NCBI RefSeq assembly: GCF_000280055.1
Contig: NZ_ALAB01000021.1
Coordinates: forward strand, 1-64,000
Direction: 5' to 3'
DNA: 64,000 nucleotides
Source of the DNA: Alishewanella aestuarii B11
Lineage (GTDB): Bacteria; Pseudomonadota; Gammaproteobacteria; Enterobacterales; Alteromonadaceae
Part shown: positions 18,737 through 27,752 of the stretch, piece after piece
How positions within the stretch are numbered: the first letter of the stretch is position 1
How the letters are laid out: each line of letters starts with the position of its first letter
Program-made: the position numbers and the translations under genes
The notes under the pieces: model-generated
What the model saw: only the letters and a program-made list of their open reading frames with translations
Told to the model about the DNA's origin: nothing
The model's database searches: none

Positions 18737-18842
18737 GTGCATCCGGCGGCTAAACACGCCGTACAACTTTCCTGGGACTCGCCGCGAATACCTCACTGGG
18801 GGTTATAAACTTCATCCTGAAGTTTACCCAGCTAAGGTCGCA
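18737..18842 (+). repeat. deleted A unit fused to the 3' end of a B unit
   Basis: The block begins like the other A units (GCATCCGGCGGCTAAACACG) and holds the small hairpin AAACTTC-ATC-CTGAAGTTT. It then switches directly into the last 20 or so bases of a B unit (ACCCAGCTAAGG, 18826-18837). Everything between is missing, so it is a decayed A-B repeat, probably formed by recombination or slippage. It is the only clearly truncated copy in the array. Confidence 0.7.
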
Positions 18843-18876
18843 GCAATGGGCTCGACGCTTCAGAATCGTGATATAA

Positions 18877-19076
18877 GCATCCGGTGGCAAGCACACCGTA
18901 CAACTTTGACGGGACACGCTGTGAATACATCCCTTACGGTTACAAACTTCATCCTTGAAGTTTGCCCTTCGGGCCAGCGTGCCGCTGTTCAAATTTGTTC
19001 CTGACAAATTTGTGCATTTTTCATCCATGAAAAATACATTCCCTTACAAAGTGTACGGAATGCTTACCACCTCGTT
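18877..19076 (+). repeat. A unit, long form
   Basis: This is an imperfect long hairpin whose arms run CCGTACAACTTTG (18896 on) against CAAAGTGTACGG near 19047-19058. Inside are, in order, an AAACTTC/GAAGTTT hairpin, a GCCC-TTC-GGGC hairpin, a CAGCG/CGCTG hairpin, a CAAATTTGT/ACAAATTTG hairpin with a TTCCTG loop, and an ATTTTTCATCCATGAAAAAT hairpin. The same set in the same order recurs at 22729-22927. Confidence 0.8.
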
Positions 19077-19128
19077 TTATATCTGCTGTGTTCTAAGATG
19101 TTTTTCGTGACGTCTAAGAGATTCTATT

Positions 19129-19250
19129 TAAGCCCTTGGCTGCGGTAGAATTTTCGTAACAGCAGCAGGGATGCTGCGGAGGCTGAAAGGGCACAGGGAC
19201 GTGATCCTTGAAGCCGGTGGAGAAAATTACTACCCAGCTAAGGGCGTTGC
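19129..19250 (+). repeat. B unit, copy 1 (candidate structured RNA)
   Basis: The unit runs from TTAAGCCC to GCGTTGC. Predicted pairing: an outer helix CCCTTGGCTG with CAGCTAAGGG (one G-U), a second helix GGTAGAATTTTC with GAAAATTACTACC (one bulge), and two side hairpins, GCAGCA/TGCTGC and GGCT-GA-AAGG/CCTT-GA-AGCC. The fourth helix has a symmetrical GA/GA internal loop, which would form tandem sheared pairs in RNA. It has no open reading frame of note. Confidence 0.8.
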
Positions 19251-19282
19251 GCTGGTCTGGACGCTGCAGAGTAGGGATATGA

Positions 19283-19411
19283 GCATCCGGCGGCTAAACA
19301 CGCCGTACAACTTTCCTGGGGCACGCCGTAAACCCATCCCTGGGGGCTCCCCTTTCGCATCCATGCGAAAGACGTCCCCAGAAAAGTGTACTCTGCGTTT
19401 ACCGCCTCGTT
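19283..19411 (+). repeat. A unit, short form with TTTCGCATCCATGCGAAA
   Basis: Same outer arms as the other A units, but the interior holds only a GGGG/CCCC pairing and one inner hairpin TTTCGCATCCATGCGAAA (19353-19370). The 3' flank carries another small hairpin GTGAGTC-GTCAT-GACTCAC (19420-19438), which is also found after the A units at 27.3 and 27.6 kb. Confidence 0.8.
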
Positions 19412-19447
19412 CACTCTTTTGTGAGTCGTCATGACTCACCGATATTC

Positions 19448-19572
19448 GTTAAGCCCTTAGCTGCGGTAGAATTTTCGTAACAGCAGCATGGATGCTGCGG
19501 AGGCTGAAAGGGCACAGGGACGTGATCCTTGAAGCCGGTGGAGAAAATTACTACCCGGCTAAGGGCGTTGCA
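19448..19572 (+). repeat. B unit, copy 2
   Basis: Nearly identical to the copy at 19129. The right arm of the outer helix reads CGGCTAAGGG instead of CAGCTAAGGG, giving a U-G wobble opposite the left-arm T and so keeping the helix. The hairpin GCAGCATGGATGCTGC is at 19482-19499. Confidence 0.8.
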
Positions 19573-19608
19573 ATGGTCTTGACGCTTTAGAATCGTGCAA
19601 AGAGTGAC

Positions 19609-19642
19609 AAGGCCGGCTAGCAGCTGAAGCCGCTAGCCGGTT
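19609..19642 (-). terminator. inverted repeat after the aminopeptidase gene, possible terminator
   Basis: A nine-base perfect stem, CCGGCTAGC against GCTAGCCGG, with a ten-base loop lies 12 bases beyond the stop codon of the aminopeptidase gene. In that direction no long T run follows, so it may be a weak terminator or a transcript-stabilising hairpin. Confidence 0.5.
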
Positions 19643-19653
19643 CTATTTATGGA

Positions 19654-21171
19654 TTACTCAGCGGTTAAAACCCACTCGGTTAACAAGCGCACACCATAGC
19701 CGGTGGCACCTTCAGTTTGTAAGCCACGATTACTGCTACTTAGGGCATTACCCGCGATGTCCAGATGTGCAAAAGGCGTGTCTTTAACAAACTGCTGCAG
19801 GAATAAGGCGGCAGTTGAAGCGCCGGTGCTGCTGCCGGTGTTGCGTAAATCGGCGATGCGGCTCTTTAACTCCGGTAACATCTCATCTGTCATCGGTAAA
19901 CGCCATAATTTTTCCTGCGTTTTCTCCCCTGCCTGAGTTAATTGCGCAACCAGGTTATCATCCTTACTGAAAATACCGGCGTAGTAAGACCCCAGGGCGC
20001 CCACTTTAGAACCGGTTAGGGTCGCAATATCAACAATGGCGCGCGGTTTAAAGTTGGTCTCGGCGTAGAACAGCGCATCGGCCATCACCAGACGACCTTC
20101 GGCATCGGTATTGATAATTTCGATAGTTTTACCGTTACCGGCGGTAATCACATCACCTGGCAGGTAAGCGCGATCAGAAATCATATTCTCGGCCAGAGCC
20201 ATCAATCCAACCACATTAACCGGCGCTTTCTGCTTCGCCAGCGTATGCATGGTACCCAGTACAGCGGCAGCACCCGCCATGTCACTGGTCATGCGCAGAA
20301 TTGAATCGGCCTGGGTTTTCAGGTTGTAACCACCAGTATCAAAGGTGATACCTTTACCAATTAACGCCACAGGCGCTTGCTTGCTACCTTCCCAGTGCAC
20401 AATCACCAGGCGCGGCGGGCGGGCACTGCCGCGGCCAACAGCAAGAATTGCGCCTAAACCGGCCTTTTCCAGCGCTTTTTCATCCATTACTGTCACTTTA
20501 GCGCCAAGTTTACGCAGCTCCAGTGCCTGTTTAGCGAAGGTCTCAGGATAAATTCCATTGGCTGGTTCATTGGTCAGATCTCGAGCCAGTGCTACGCCTT
20601 CACTTAGTGCTGTTAATTGGGCCAGACGTTGTTCAGTAGCCGCTTGCTCCGCACTCAGCAAATGCAGTTGGCGAACTTTTGAAGGTTGCTTATTGGTGTG
20701 GTAACGAGTGAAGGTGTAGCTTGCTAAATCAATACCATGACTGATTTGGGCTAATAATTCTGCCTGGCCAATCGGCGCCTTAATTAATGAGGCATCAAGC
20801 TGGATAGTATTGGCAGCGCTGCCTTTCAGGCTACGGGCGGCGGTGGCACCGAGCAGGCTGGCCTGATAAGGAGTCAACTTAGCACTGTCGCCGGTACCCA
20901 GTAGCAATACGCGCTGATACTGAGAATAGGGCGAAGCCGGTGCCAGCCAGTTCAGCGTTTTGCCATGCGCGGCGCTAAAATTCTCTTGTTTGCTGATCGC
21001 TTCCAGTTGCGGATTAGCATTGAGTTGGTCCGGGCTAACCAGCAACACCAGGGTATCAGCAGTGGCAGCAATACTGCTGCTGGCTTTTACCTGAAATTGG
21101 TCAGCAATAGCCGCAAAACTGCAGCTGGCGGCAAGGATGGCGGCGATAGCGCTTAAACGAAACATAGACAA
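19654..21171 (-). CDS. exported M17-family leucyl aminopeptidase
   Basis: This 505-residue protein begins with a Sec signal peptide (about 23 residues ending AAIADQ), so it should act in the periplasm or outside the cell, unlike cytoplasmic PepA. The M17 catalytic domain is complete: GKGITFDTGGYNLK (metal and lysine), then NTDAEGRL, the family signature with metal ligands and the catalytic arginine. It releases N-terminal amino acids such as leucine from peptides. It sits next to the leucine-degradation genes on the same strand, a plausible functional link, although a terminator and 140 bases separate it from the CoA-transferase genes. Confidence 0.9.
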   Translation of the reverse strand: MSMFRLSAIAAILAASCSFAAIADQFQVKASSSIAATADTLVLLVSPDQLNANPQLEAISKQENFSAAHGKTLNWLAPASPYSQYQRVLLLGTGDSAKLTPYQASLLGATAARSLKGSAANTIQLDASLIKAPIGQAELLAQISHGIDLASYTFTRYHTNKQPSKVRQLHLLSAEQAATEQRLAQLTALSEGVALARDLTNEPANGIYPETFAKQALELRKLGAKVTVMDEKALEKAGLGAILAVGRGSARPPRLVIVHWEGSKQAPVALIGKGITFDTGGYNLKTQADSILRMTSDMAGAAAVLGTMHTLAKQKAPVNVVGLMALAENMISDRAYLPGDVITAGNGKTIEIINTDAEGRLVMADALFYAETNFKPRAIVDIATLTGSKVGALGSYYAGIFSKDDNLVAQLTQAGEKTQEKLWRLPMTDEMLPELKSRIADLRNTGSSTGASTAALFLQQFVKDTPFAHLDIAGNALSSSNRGLQTEGATGYGVRLLTEWVLTAE

Positions 21172-21267
21172 GACTCCTGTTAATTCAGTTTGTCGCTATA
21201 GTGACGAAAAGGCTGCATTTATACAATAAAACGGCGGGTAATCTGTCGTGAATTTCTGCGGATACAA

Positions 21268-21293
21268 CAAAAAGGCGCCATTGCGGCGCCTTG
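21268..21293 (-). terminator. Rho-independent terminator of the liu operon
   Basis: Read on the minus strand, AAGGCGCC pairs with GGCGCCTT across a five-base loop and is followed by TTTTTG. It lies 19 bases downstream of the CoA-transferase subunit B stop and closes the leucine-degradation transcript. Confidence 0.88.
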
Positions 21294-21311
21294 TCTGATA
21301 AGCATTACTGC

Positions 21312-21971
21312 TTAGTTAAACTGCATTTCCGGAATATCGCCGTTAATCACCAGCTTACCGGCGGTTTTCTGCTGAATTTCCTCAACCGAAATGCCCGGTG
21401 CGCGTTCCAGCAGGTGGAAGGCGCCGTCTTTGACTTCCAGCACCGCCAGATCGGTCACGATCTTCTTAACACAACCAACGCCGGTCAGTGGCAGGGTACA
21501 GTTTGGCAACAGTTTGCTGCTGCCGTATTTGTCGGCGTGGGTCATAGTCACAATAATATTCTGAGCGCCGGCCACTAAGTCCATCGCGCCGCCCATGCCC
21601 TTAACCAGTTTACCCGGGATCATCCAGCTGGCGATATTGCCGTTCTGGTCAACTTCAAAAGCCCCCAGTACTGTCAGATCAACATGACCGCCGCGGATCA
21701 TGGCAAAGCTTTCCGCTGAGCTGAAAATCGCCGCGCCTTTAATCGCAGTGACGGTTTCTTTACCGGCGTTAATCATATCGGCATCAATTTCGGCTTCGGT
21801 TGGGTAGGGTCCCATACCCAGTAAACCGTTTTCCGATTGCAGCATCACTTCAATACCGGCGGGTACATAGTTTGCAACCAGGGTCGGGATGCCAATGCCG
21901 AGGTTAACGTAGTAACCGTCTTTTAATTCCTGCGCCACTCGCATGGCGACTTGTTCACGTGATAAAGCCAT
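21312..21971 (-). CDS. scoB: 3-oxoacid CoA-transferase subunit B
   Basis: The product (219 residues) is the small catalytic subunit of a succinyl-CoA:3-ketoacid or acetoacetate CoA-transferase. The SENGLLGMG motif near residue 50 contains the catalytic glutamate. The ATG is chosen because AAGGAG lies nine bases upstream; the frame extends 17 codons further without a good start. It activates the acetoacetate released by MvaB to acetoacetyl-CoA. It follows subunit A by ten bases. Confidence 0.92.
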   Translation of the reverse strand: MALSREQVAMRVAQELKDGYYVNLGIGIPTLVANYVPAGIEVMLQSENGLLGMGPYPTEAEIDADMINAGKETVTAIKGAAIFSSAESFAMIRGGHVDLTVLGAFEVDQNGNIASWMIPGKLVKGMGGAMDLVAGAQNIIVTMTHADKYGSSKLLPNCTLPLTGVGCVKKIVTDLAVLEVKDGAFHLLERAPGISVEEIQQKTAGKLVINGDIPEMQFN

Positions 21972-21981
21972 TGTTGTCTCC

Positions 21982-22683
21982 TTAACCCTGACGAACCATA
22001 CGGCGCTCGATGCGTTTCTCAAAGTTGCCTTTGATCACGCGCTGCACATAGATACCCGGCGTATGAATTTGTGAGGGCTCTAATTCACCCGGCTCAACAA
22101 TTTCTTCGACTTCGGCCACGGTAATTTTACCGGCGGTCGCCGCCATCGGGTTAAAGTTCATCGAGGTATGACGGAATACCAGGTTGCCGTAACGATCGGC
22201 TTTCCAGGCGCGTACTATGGCAAAATCACCGGTAATGGATTCTTCCAGTACATAGTGCCGGCCATTGATTTCGCGGGTTTCTTTGCCTTCAGCCACTGGC
22301 GTGCCGTAGCCGGTGGCAGTAAAGAATGCCGGTATACCGGCGCCGCCAGCGCGCATCTTTTCTGCCAGCGTGCCTTGTGGGGTTAATTCCACTTCCAACT
22401 CGCCGCTAAGCAGTTGTTTTTCAAACAGGGCGTTTTCGCCAACGTAGGAGGCAATCATTTTTTTAATTTGCCGATCTTCCAGCAGAATGCCTAAGCCAAA
22501 GCCGTCGACGCCGCAGTTGTTTGAAACCACTGTCAGATCTTTGGTGCCCATTTTTTTAATCTGGGCAATCAGGCCTTCCGGAATACCACATAAACCAAAG
22601 CCACCGGCAATAACGGTCATGCCGTCTGTCAGGCCGGCCATGGCGTCTTCGTAGCTATGTACGACTTTATTAAACCCTGCCAT
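21982..22683 (-). CDS. scoA: 3-oxoacid CoA-transferase subunit A
   Basis: This 233-residue subunit has the family pattern [12 protein letters not shown] near residue 25 (CoA binding) and the CGVDGFGLG segment. The ATG at 22681-22683 follows an AGAGGA ribosome binding site. The reading frame stays open upstream into the neighbouring A repeat, but that extension (RVPAKLYGV) is repeat sequence rather than protein. It works with subunit B. A 454-base repeat-filled gap separates it from mvaB. Confidence 0.92.
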   Translation of the reverse strand: MAGFNKVVHSYEDAMAGLTDGMTVIAGGFGLCGIPEGLIAQIKKMGTKDLTVVSNNCGVDGFGLGILLEDRQIKKMIASYVGENALFEKQLLSGELEVELTPQGTLAEKMRAGGAGIPAFFTATGYGTPVAEGKETREINGRHYVLEESITGDFAIVRAWKADRYGNLVFRHTSMNFNPMAATAGKITVAEVEEIVEPGELEPSQIHTPGIYVQRVIKGNFEKRIERRMVRQG

Positions 22684-22728
22684 TTGTTGTCCTCTGTTTT
22701 TAACGTATATGTCAGATTCAGGTTCTGA

Positions 22729-22927
22729 GCATCCGATGACAAGCACACCGTACAACTTTGCCGGGACACGCTGTGAATACATCCCTTACGGTTACAAACT
22801 TCATCCTGAAGTTTGCCCTTCGGGCCAGCGTGCCGCTGTTCAAATTTGTTCCTGACAAATTTGTGCATTTTTCATCCCTGAAAAATACATTCCCTTGCAA
22901 AGTGCACGGAATGCTTATCATCTCGTT
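22729..22927 (+). repeat. A unit, long form, between scoA and mvaB
   Basis: Same order of inner hairpins as the copy at 18877: AAACTTC/GAAGTTT, GCCC/GGGC, CAGCG/CGCTG, CAAATTTGT/ACAAATTTG, ATTTTTCA/TGAAAAAT. Outer arms are CCGTACAACTTTGCCGGG and its imperfect complement CCCTTGCAAAGTGCACGG. It is about 200 bp long. Confidence 0.8.
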
Positions 22928-22943
22928 CGCAACCGCTATGTAA

Positions 22944-23068
22944 GTTAAGCCCTTAGCTGCGGTAGAATTTTCGTAACAGCAGCATGGATGCTGCGGAGGC
23001 TGAAAGGGCACAGGGATGTGATCCTTGAAGCCGGTGGAGAAAATTACTACCCAGCTAAGGGCGTTGCA
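22944..23068 (+). repeat. B unit, copy 3, between scoA and mvaB
   Basis: This copy has the fully Watson-Crick form of the outer helix, CCCTTAGCTG with CAGCTAAGGG. The inner helices match the other copies. Just after it, at 23086-23102, the 3' end of the unit is echoed once more (CAGCTAAGGGCATTACA), the trace of a lost second copy. Confidence 0.8.
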
Positions 23069-23137
23069 CCGATCTATAATCTGCTCAGCTAAGGGCATTA
23101 CACCGATCTTTAAGCTGCCATCAGGCAATGCACTAAA

Positions 23138-24052
23138 TTACTGACCAGTTTGGCTGCACTTGGCCTGTAACGCCAATCCTACTTTAGAACTAGGCTGCTT
23201 CCCCAGCTCGCGGGTGATAAACCAGCCGGCCTGCGCCAGCAGGGTTAAATCTACGCCATGTGCAATGCCAAGACCATTGAGTAAATACACCACATCTTCG
23301 GTAGCGACATTGCCCGAAGCGCCGTCAGCATAAGGACAGCCGCCTAAACCGGCGACTGCGCTGTCAATGACGGCGATACCGCGACTGAGCGCCACATAAA
23401 TATTAGTCAGTGCCTGGCCATAGGTATCGTGAAAATGCACCGCCAGTTGTTCCTTCGGTACTACTGCCAGCACCGCATCCAGCATAGCATTGACTTTAGC
23501 TGGGGTGCCGACACCTATGGTATCACCCAGTGAAATTTCGTAGCAGCCCATGTCCAGTAGGGCTTTGGCGACGAAAGCTACGTCAGCTGGTGCAACCTCA
23601 CCCTGATAAGGGCAGCCGACCACGCAAGAGACATAACCGCGCACTTTGATACCATCAGTTTTCGCCGCTTCGAGTACCGGCGCAAAGCGCTGCAGGCTTT
23701 CAGCCACCGAGCAGTTGATATTTTTCTGACTAAAGGCTTCCGAAGCAGCACCAAAGATCGCCACCTCTGTGGCGCCGGCGGCTTTGGCCGCTGCATAGCC
23801 TTGCAGATTTGGCGTGAGCGCGGCGTAAGTCACGCCGTGATGCCGCTTTATCCCGGCAAAAACTTGCGCTGAATCGGCCATTTGCGGCACCCACTTGGGT
23901 GAGACAAAGGCACCGGCTTCGATATACTGATGACCGGCTGCACTGAGCAGATTAATCAGCTGAATTTTTGCGCCGCTGCTCACGCTGCTTTCGTTTTGCA
24001 GGCCGTCGCGCGGCCCGACTTCGACCAGCCGGACCTGTTTGGGAAAACTCAT
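23138..24052 (-). CDS. mvaB: hydroxymethylglutaryl-CoA lyase
   Basis: This 304-residue TIM-barrel lyase cleaves 3-hydroxy-3-methylglutaryl-CoA to acetyl-CoA and acetoacetate, the last step of the leucine pathway (also named LiuE). The N-terminal [10 protein letters not shown] holds the catalytic residues, VHFHDTYGQ provides metal-binding histidines and [10 protein letters not shown] carries the conserved cysteine loop. It overlaps the 3' end of liuD by four bases, implying coupled translation. Confidence 0.95.
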   Translation of the reverse strand: MSFPKQVRLVEVGPRDGLQNESSVSSGAKIQLINLLSAAGHQYIEAGAFVSPKWVPQMADSAQVFAGIKRHHGVTYAALTPNLQGYAAAKAAGATEVAIFGAASEAFSQKNINCSVAESLQRFAPVLEAAKTDGIKVRGYVSCVVGCPYQGEVAPADVAFVAKALLDMGCYEISLGDTIGVGTPAKVNAMLDAVLAVVPKEQLAVHFHDTYGQALTNIYVALSRGIAVIDSAVAGLGGCPYADGASGNVATEDVVYLLNGLGIAHGVDLTLLAQAGWFITRELGKQPSSKVGLALQAKCSQTGQ

Positions 24053-26031
24053 GCTTCCTCCGGGCTAAAGTCCACCAGTTGGGCGCCATCTTTTACCAGA
24101 TCGCCGGCAGCATAGAATACGGCATTGACGGTACCGGCTTTAGGGGCCTTAATCGCATATTCCATCTTCATCGCTTCCATAATCACCAGTGTTTCACCGG
24201 CTTGCACCTGTTGTTCTGGCTGACACAGCACGGCAACGATAGTGCCGTTCATCGGCGCGGTCAGGCTGCCGGCGTTATCGGCGGCATCGATAACCGTAGC
24301 GACTTCGGTCTGATAGACAATGTCGTAGCGCTGATGTTTGATAAAGACACTGATGGTGTCCTGATACTGGCTAACCCGCACTTTCATCCGGTGCCCGGCG
24401 AGGATAGCGCTCAGCTCATCGCCATTTAAACTGGCCTGACAATCCAGCGTCTGGCCGTTTAACGTCAGGCTATAGTGTTGTTGCTGCGCCGCTACGTTAA
24501 TCAGCTGCTTGTCATCACCCAGCTTTAACTCCAGGTTTAAGCTTGGGGTTTCGTTTAGCCGCCAGCCATGGCTGAACTGCCAGGGGCTGCTGGCCGTTTG
24601 ACAGCTGGGTGCCTGCTGCTTACTGACAATATAAAGTGCGGCCAGCAATAACGCCTGGCTTTGCTGGTTATGCGCCGGCGCAAACAGACTGGCCTGATGC
24701 TTATTGATAAAGTTGGTATCCAGCTCCGCTGCTTTAAAGGCCGGATGTTCCACCAAACTGGTTAAAAAGCCAAGGTTGGTAGTAACACCGGCAATGCGGT
24801 AATCATCCAGTGCCCGCAGCATGCGGCTGATGGCGCGATCGCGGCTTTCATCCCAGACAATCAGCTTGGCGATCATCGGATCGTAGTAGGGCGTGACTTC
24901 GTCGTGCTCGACCACACCGGTGTCCACCCGTACATGCCGGCTTTGCTCTGGCTGGCGCAGGTAGGTCAGCTTACCGGTAGCAGGCAGGAAGTCGTTATCC
25001 GGATCTTCGGCATAGACCCGCACTTCAATAGCATGGCCATCCAGCTGAATTTGCTGTTGCGATAGCGGCAGTTTTTCCCCGGCTGCGACCAGTAATTGCC
25101 ATTGCACTAAATCCTGACCGGTGATCATCTCGGTGACCGGGTGTTCAACCTGTAACCGGGTATTCATTTCCATAAAATAGAAGGAGCCGTCTTCGTCAAA
25201 CAGGAATTCGACGGTACCGGCACCACGATAATCAATCGCCTGAGCCGCCTTTACTGCCGCTTCACCCATCGCCTGACGCTGTGCCGGGGTAAAATTCGGC
25301 GCCGGTGCTTCTTCAATCACTTTTTGATGCCGACGCTGAATCGAGCAGTCACGCTCGGCCAGATAAACCGCATTGCCGTGGTTGTCGGCAAACACCTGAA
25401 TTTCGACATGGCGTGGTTTGGTCAGGTAGCGCTCCAGCAACATTTTGTCGTTGCCAAAACTGGCCTTGGCTTCGCGGCGGGCGCTGGCCAGTGCCGGGGC
25501 AAATTCATCGGCGTTCCAGACCACGCGCATACCTTTACCGCCGCCACCATAGGCGGCTTTTAACAATTGCGGATAGCCAATTTTGGCAGACTCAGCAGCC
25601 AGGGTGGCATCACTTTGATCATCGCCATGATAGCCCGGTACTAACGGCACGCCGGCGTGCTGCATAATTTTCTTGGCCGCGCTTTTTGAACCCATGGCTG
25701 CAATAGCTGGCACCGGTGGGCCAATAAAGACCACACCGGCTTCAGCACAGGCGCGGGCAAAGTCTTCGTTCTCAGATAAAAAGCCGTAGCCAGGGTGAAT
25801 CGCCTCGGCGCCGCTTTGTTTGGCAATAGCGAGGATTTTGTCCGCCCGCAGGTAAGAATCTTTACTGGCGGCAGGGCCAAGTAAAAAGGCTTCGTCGGCC
25901 AGACGCACATGGCGGGCGTTGGCATCGGCTTCTGAGTAAACTGCCACACAGCGAATACCCAGCTTGTGTGCGGTGTCGATCACCCGGCAAGCGATTTCGC
26001 CGCGGTTTGCTATCAGTATTTTACGGAACAT
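24049..26031 (-). CDS. liuD: methylcrotonyl-CoA carboxylase biotin-containing (alpha) subunit
   Basis: The 660-residue protein has a biotin carboxylase part (ATP-grasp; GGGGKGMR near residue 165; [14 protein letters not shown] near residue 288) and a C-terminal biotin carrier domain with the biotinylated lysine in EAMKMEY near residue 625. With LiuB it carboxylates 3-methylcrotonyl-CoA to 3-methylglutaconyl-CoA. It is placed as in other liu operons. About 80 bases separate it from liuC upstream. Confidence 0.95.
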   Translation of the reverse strand: MFRKILIANRGEIACRVIDTAHKLGIRCVAVYSEADANARHVRLADEAFLLGPAASKDSYLRADKILAIAKQSGAEAIHPGYGFLSENEDFARACAEAGVVFIGPPVPAIAAMGSKSAAKKIMQHAGVPLVPGYHGDDQSDATLAAESAKIGYPQLLKAAYGGGGKGMRVVWNADEFAPALASARREAKASFGNDKMLLERYLTKPRHVEIQVFADNHGNAVYLAERDCSIQRRHQKVIEEAPAPNFTPAQRQAMGEAAVKAAQAIDYRGAGTVEFLFDEDGSFYFMEMNTRLQVEHPVTEMITGQDLVQWQLLVAAGEKLPLSQQQIQLDGHAIEVRVYAEDPDNDFLPATGKLTYLRQPEQSRHVRVDTGVVEHDEVTPYYDPMIAKLIVWDESRDRAISRMLRALDDYRIAGVTTNLGFLTSLVEHPAFKAAELDTNFINKHQASLFAPAHNQQSQALLLAALYIVSKQQAPSCQTASSPWQFSHGWRLNETPSLNLELKLGDDKQLINVAAQQQHYSLTLNGQTLDCQASLNGDELSAILAGHRMKVRVSQYQDTISVFIKHQRYDIVYQTEVATVIDAADNAGSLTAPMNGTIVAVLCQPEQQVQAGETLVIMEAMKMEYAIKAPKAGTVNAVFYAAGDLVKDGAQLVDFSPEEA

Positions 26032-26112
26032 ACTTCCTTATCCTGCTGAGTTGGCCGGTATCATCTCCGGCTGGCGTTATTCGTGATAATGCTGTGCTTT
26101 ACGTTTTTGCTG

Positions 26113-26904
26113 TTAATTCGTCAACCAGCCTGGCTTGCGCTTTTCTAAAAAGGCCGTTAAGCCTTCCTGGCCTTCTGCCGAAACCCGAATTGAGGCAATA
26201 GCTGCGGTGGTATCACCAATCAGTTCGGCATTAATCGGGCGCTGGTAGATATGCTGGATCAGCTGTTTGGCACTAGTCACTGCTGCAGGACTATTTTGCA
26301 GCAGGCTGTTGATCAGCGTTTCAGATTGAGATTCCAGTTCACCGGCAGCGACAACCTGATGCAATAAGCCCAGAGTTAAGGCGCTGTCTGAACTAAAGCG
26401 CTCGGCAGTTAAAAAGTAACGCCGGCACTGGCGCTCACCCAGCGCCCGCATGACATAGGGGCTGATTACCGCCGGGATCAGGCCGATTTTTACTTCGCTC
26501 AGGCAAAAACTGGCGCCTTGTTCGGCCAATGCCATATCACAGCATGCGACTAAACCCACAGCGCCACCAAAGGCGGCGCCCTGTACCAGCGCGATGGTAG
26601 GTTTAGGAAATTTATCCAGCTTATGCATCAGTGCGGCCAGTTCGTTGGCATCGTCCAGATTTTGCTGGTAGTTTTTTTGCGCCATTGAGCGCATCCAGTT
26701 GAGATCAGCACCGGCCGAGAAGTTTTTACCGCGGGCGCTTAGCGTTAATACTTTGACCTTATCGTCGGCAGCCAACTGGTCCAGTACCCTGATCAATTCT
26801 GCGATCATCTGGTCGTCGAAGGCGTTGTGGACTTCCGGGCGATTTAGGATCAGGTTAGCGACACCGCGGGAGTCAATGCTGATTTCGGTATAATGTTGGC
26901 TCAT
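26113..26904 (-). CDS. liuC: methylglutaconyl-CoA hydratase (enoyl-CoA hydratase family)
   Basis: This 263-residue crotonase-fold protein has the oxyanion-hole segments SARGKNFSAGADLNWM (about residues 56-71) and QGAAFGGAVGLVACCD (about 104-119). Its position between liuB and liuD marks it as the hydratase forming 3-hydroxy-3-methylglutaryl-CoA. Upstream the transcript would have to cross a 1-kb A/B repeat array before reaching it from liuB, so polarity or a separate promoter is possible. Confidence 0.9.
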   Translation of the reverse strand: MSQHYTEISIDSRGVANLILNRPEVHNAFDDQMIAELIRVLDQLAADDKVKVLTLSARGKNFSAGADLNWMRSMAQKNYQQNLDDANELAALMHKLDKFPKPTIALVQGAAFGGAVGLVACCDMALAEQGASFCLSEVKIGLIPAVISPYVMRALGERQCRRYFLTAERFSSDSALTLGLLHQVVAAGELESQSETLINSLLQNSPAAVTSAKQLIQHIYQRPINAELIGDTTAAIASIRVSAEGQEGLTAFLEKRKPGWLTN

Positions 26905-26966
26905 AATGATGTCGCTCCGTTATTCTTGCTGTGTTCTGAACTGGAATCTGCGGCCCCCGGTTCAGT

Positions 26967-27095
26967 GCATCCGATGACGAGCACACCGTACAACTTTGCC
27001 GGGACACGCTGTGAATACGTCCCTGTACGCTTGCATTTTTCATCCCTGAAAAATACAGTCCCTTGCAAAGTGCACGGAATGCTCATCATCTCGTT
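26967..27095 (+). repeat. A unit, medium form, between liuC and liuB
   Basis: The outer arms are as in the copy at 22729, but only one inner hairpin is kept, ATTTTTCATCCCTGAAAAAT. The four other modules of the long form are absent. It is the first of three A units in this array. Confidence 0.8.
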
Positions 27096-27110
27096 CGCAA
27101 TCGCTTGTTA

Positions 27111-27235
27111 GTTAAGCCCTTGGCTGCGGTAGAATTTTCGTAACAGCAGCATGGATGCTGCGGAGGCTGAAAGGGCACAGGGATGTGATCCTTGAAGCCG
27201 GTGGAGAAAATTACTACCCAGTTAAGGGCGTTGCA
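27111..27235 (+). repeat. B unit, copy 4
   Basis: The outer helix here reads CCCTTGGCTG with CAGTTAAGGG. Compared with the copy at 22944 both strands have changed, giving two adjacent G-U wobbles where the other copy has A-U and G-C. Pairing is therefore kept in a fashion that suits an RNA helix. The hairpin core CATGGATG is at 27150-27157. Confidence 0.8.
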
Positions 27236-27266
27236 CCGATCTAAAATCTGTAAGTCAAAATCCGGT

Positions 27267-27396
27267 GCATCCGGCGGCTAAACACGCCGTACAACTTTGT
27301 CGGGGCACGCTGTAAATACCTCCCTGTACGCTCTTGTTTGGCATCCATGCCAAACAGGTCCCCGAGCAAAGTGTACTCTGCGTTTACCGCCTCGTT
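27267..27396 (+). repeat. A unit, short form with GTTTGGCATCCATGCCAAAC
   Basis: Outer arms contain GTACAACTTTGTCGGGG and CCCCGAGCAAAGTGTAC. The single inner hairpin is GTTTGGCATCCATGCCAAAC (27336-27355), a stem different from those of the other A units around the same CATCCATG core. It belongs to a 321-bp direct repeat together with the next copy. Confidence 0.8.
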
Positions 27397-27431
27397 TACT
27401 TTTTGCGAGTCGTCATGACTCACTGATATTC

Positions 27432-27556
27432 GTTAAGCCCTTGGCTGCGGTAGAATTTTCGTAACAGCAGCATGGATGCTGCGGAGGCTGAAAGGGCACA
27501 GGGACGTGATCCTTGAAGCCGGTGGAGAAAATTACTACCCAGTTAAGGGCGTTGCA
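27432..27556 (+). repeat. B unit, copy 5
   Basis: Same G-U variant of the outer helix as copy 4 (CCCTTGGCTG with CAGTTAAGGG). The sequence is almost identical to copies 4 and 6. Hairpin core CATGGATG is at 27471-27478. Confidence 0.8.
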
Positions 27557-27587
27557 CCGATCTAAAATCTGTAAATCAAAATCCGGT

Positions 27588-27717
27588 TCATCCGGCGGCT
27601 AAACACGCCGTACAACTTTGTCGGGGCTCGCTGTGGATACGTCCCTGTACGCTCTTGTTTGGCATCCATGCCAAACAGGTCCCCGAGCAAAGTGTACTCT
27701 GCGTTTACCGCCTCGTT
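27588..27717 (+). repeat. A unit, short form, second tandem copy
   Basis: Near-identical to the unit at 27267, offset by 321 bases, with the same inner GTTTGGCATCCATGCCAAAC hairpin (27657-27676). The few differences (for example GGCTCGCTGTGGATAC against GGCACGCTGTAAATAC) show that the duplication is recent but not brand new. Confidence 0.8.
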
Positions 27718-27752
27718 TACTTTCTGCGAGTCGTCATGACTCACTGATATTC

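Noticed and set aside
19129-19250. B unit as an integron attC site
   Set aside because: The ends resemble GTTAAGC and GCGTTGCA, but the core sites are not in the RYYYAAC...GTTRRRY arrangement, no integrase gene is present and no gene cassettes lie between copies.
19129-19250. B unit as a group II intron or retron fragment
   Set aside because: No domain V signature and no reverse transcriptase gene in the window.
22684-22782. N-terminal extension of CoA-transferase subunit A into the repeat
   Set aside because: The extension is A-repeat sequence; the ATG at 22681-22683 has a good ribosome binding site and matches the family start.
27241-27744. Minus-strand open frames of 60-85 codons inside the A repeats, sharing peptides such as VPAKLYGV or APTKLYGV
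   Set aside because: They are produced by repeat DNA in every copy, have no ribosome binding sites, differ by frameshifting modules and extend into real genes such as scoA without function. The conserved level is the hairpin structure and not the protein.
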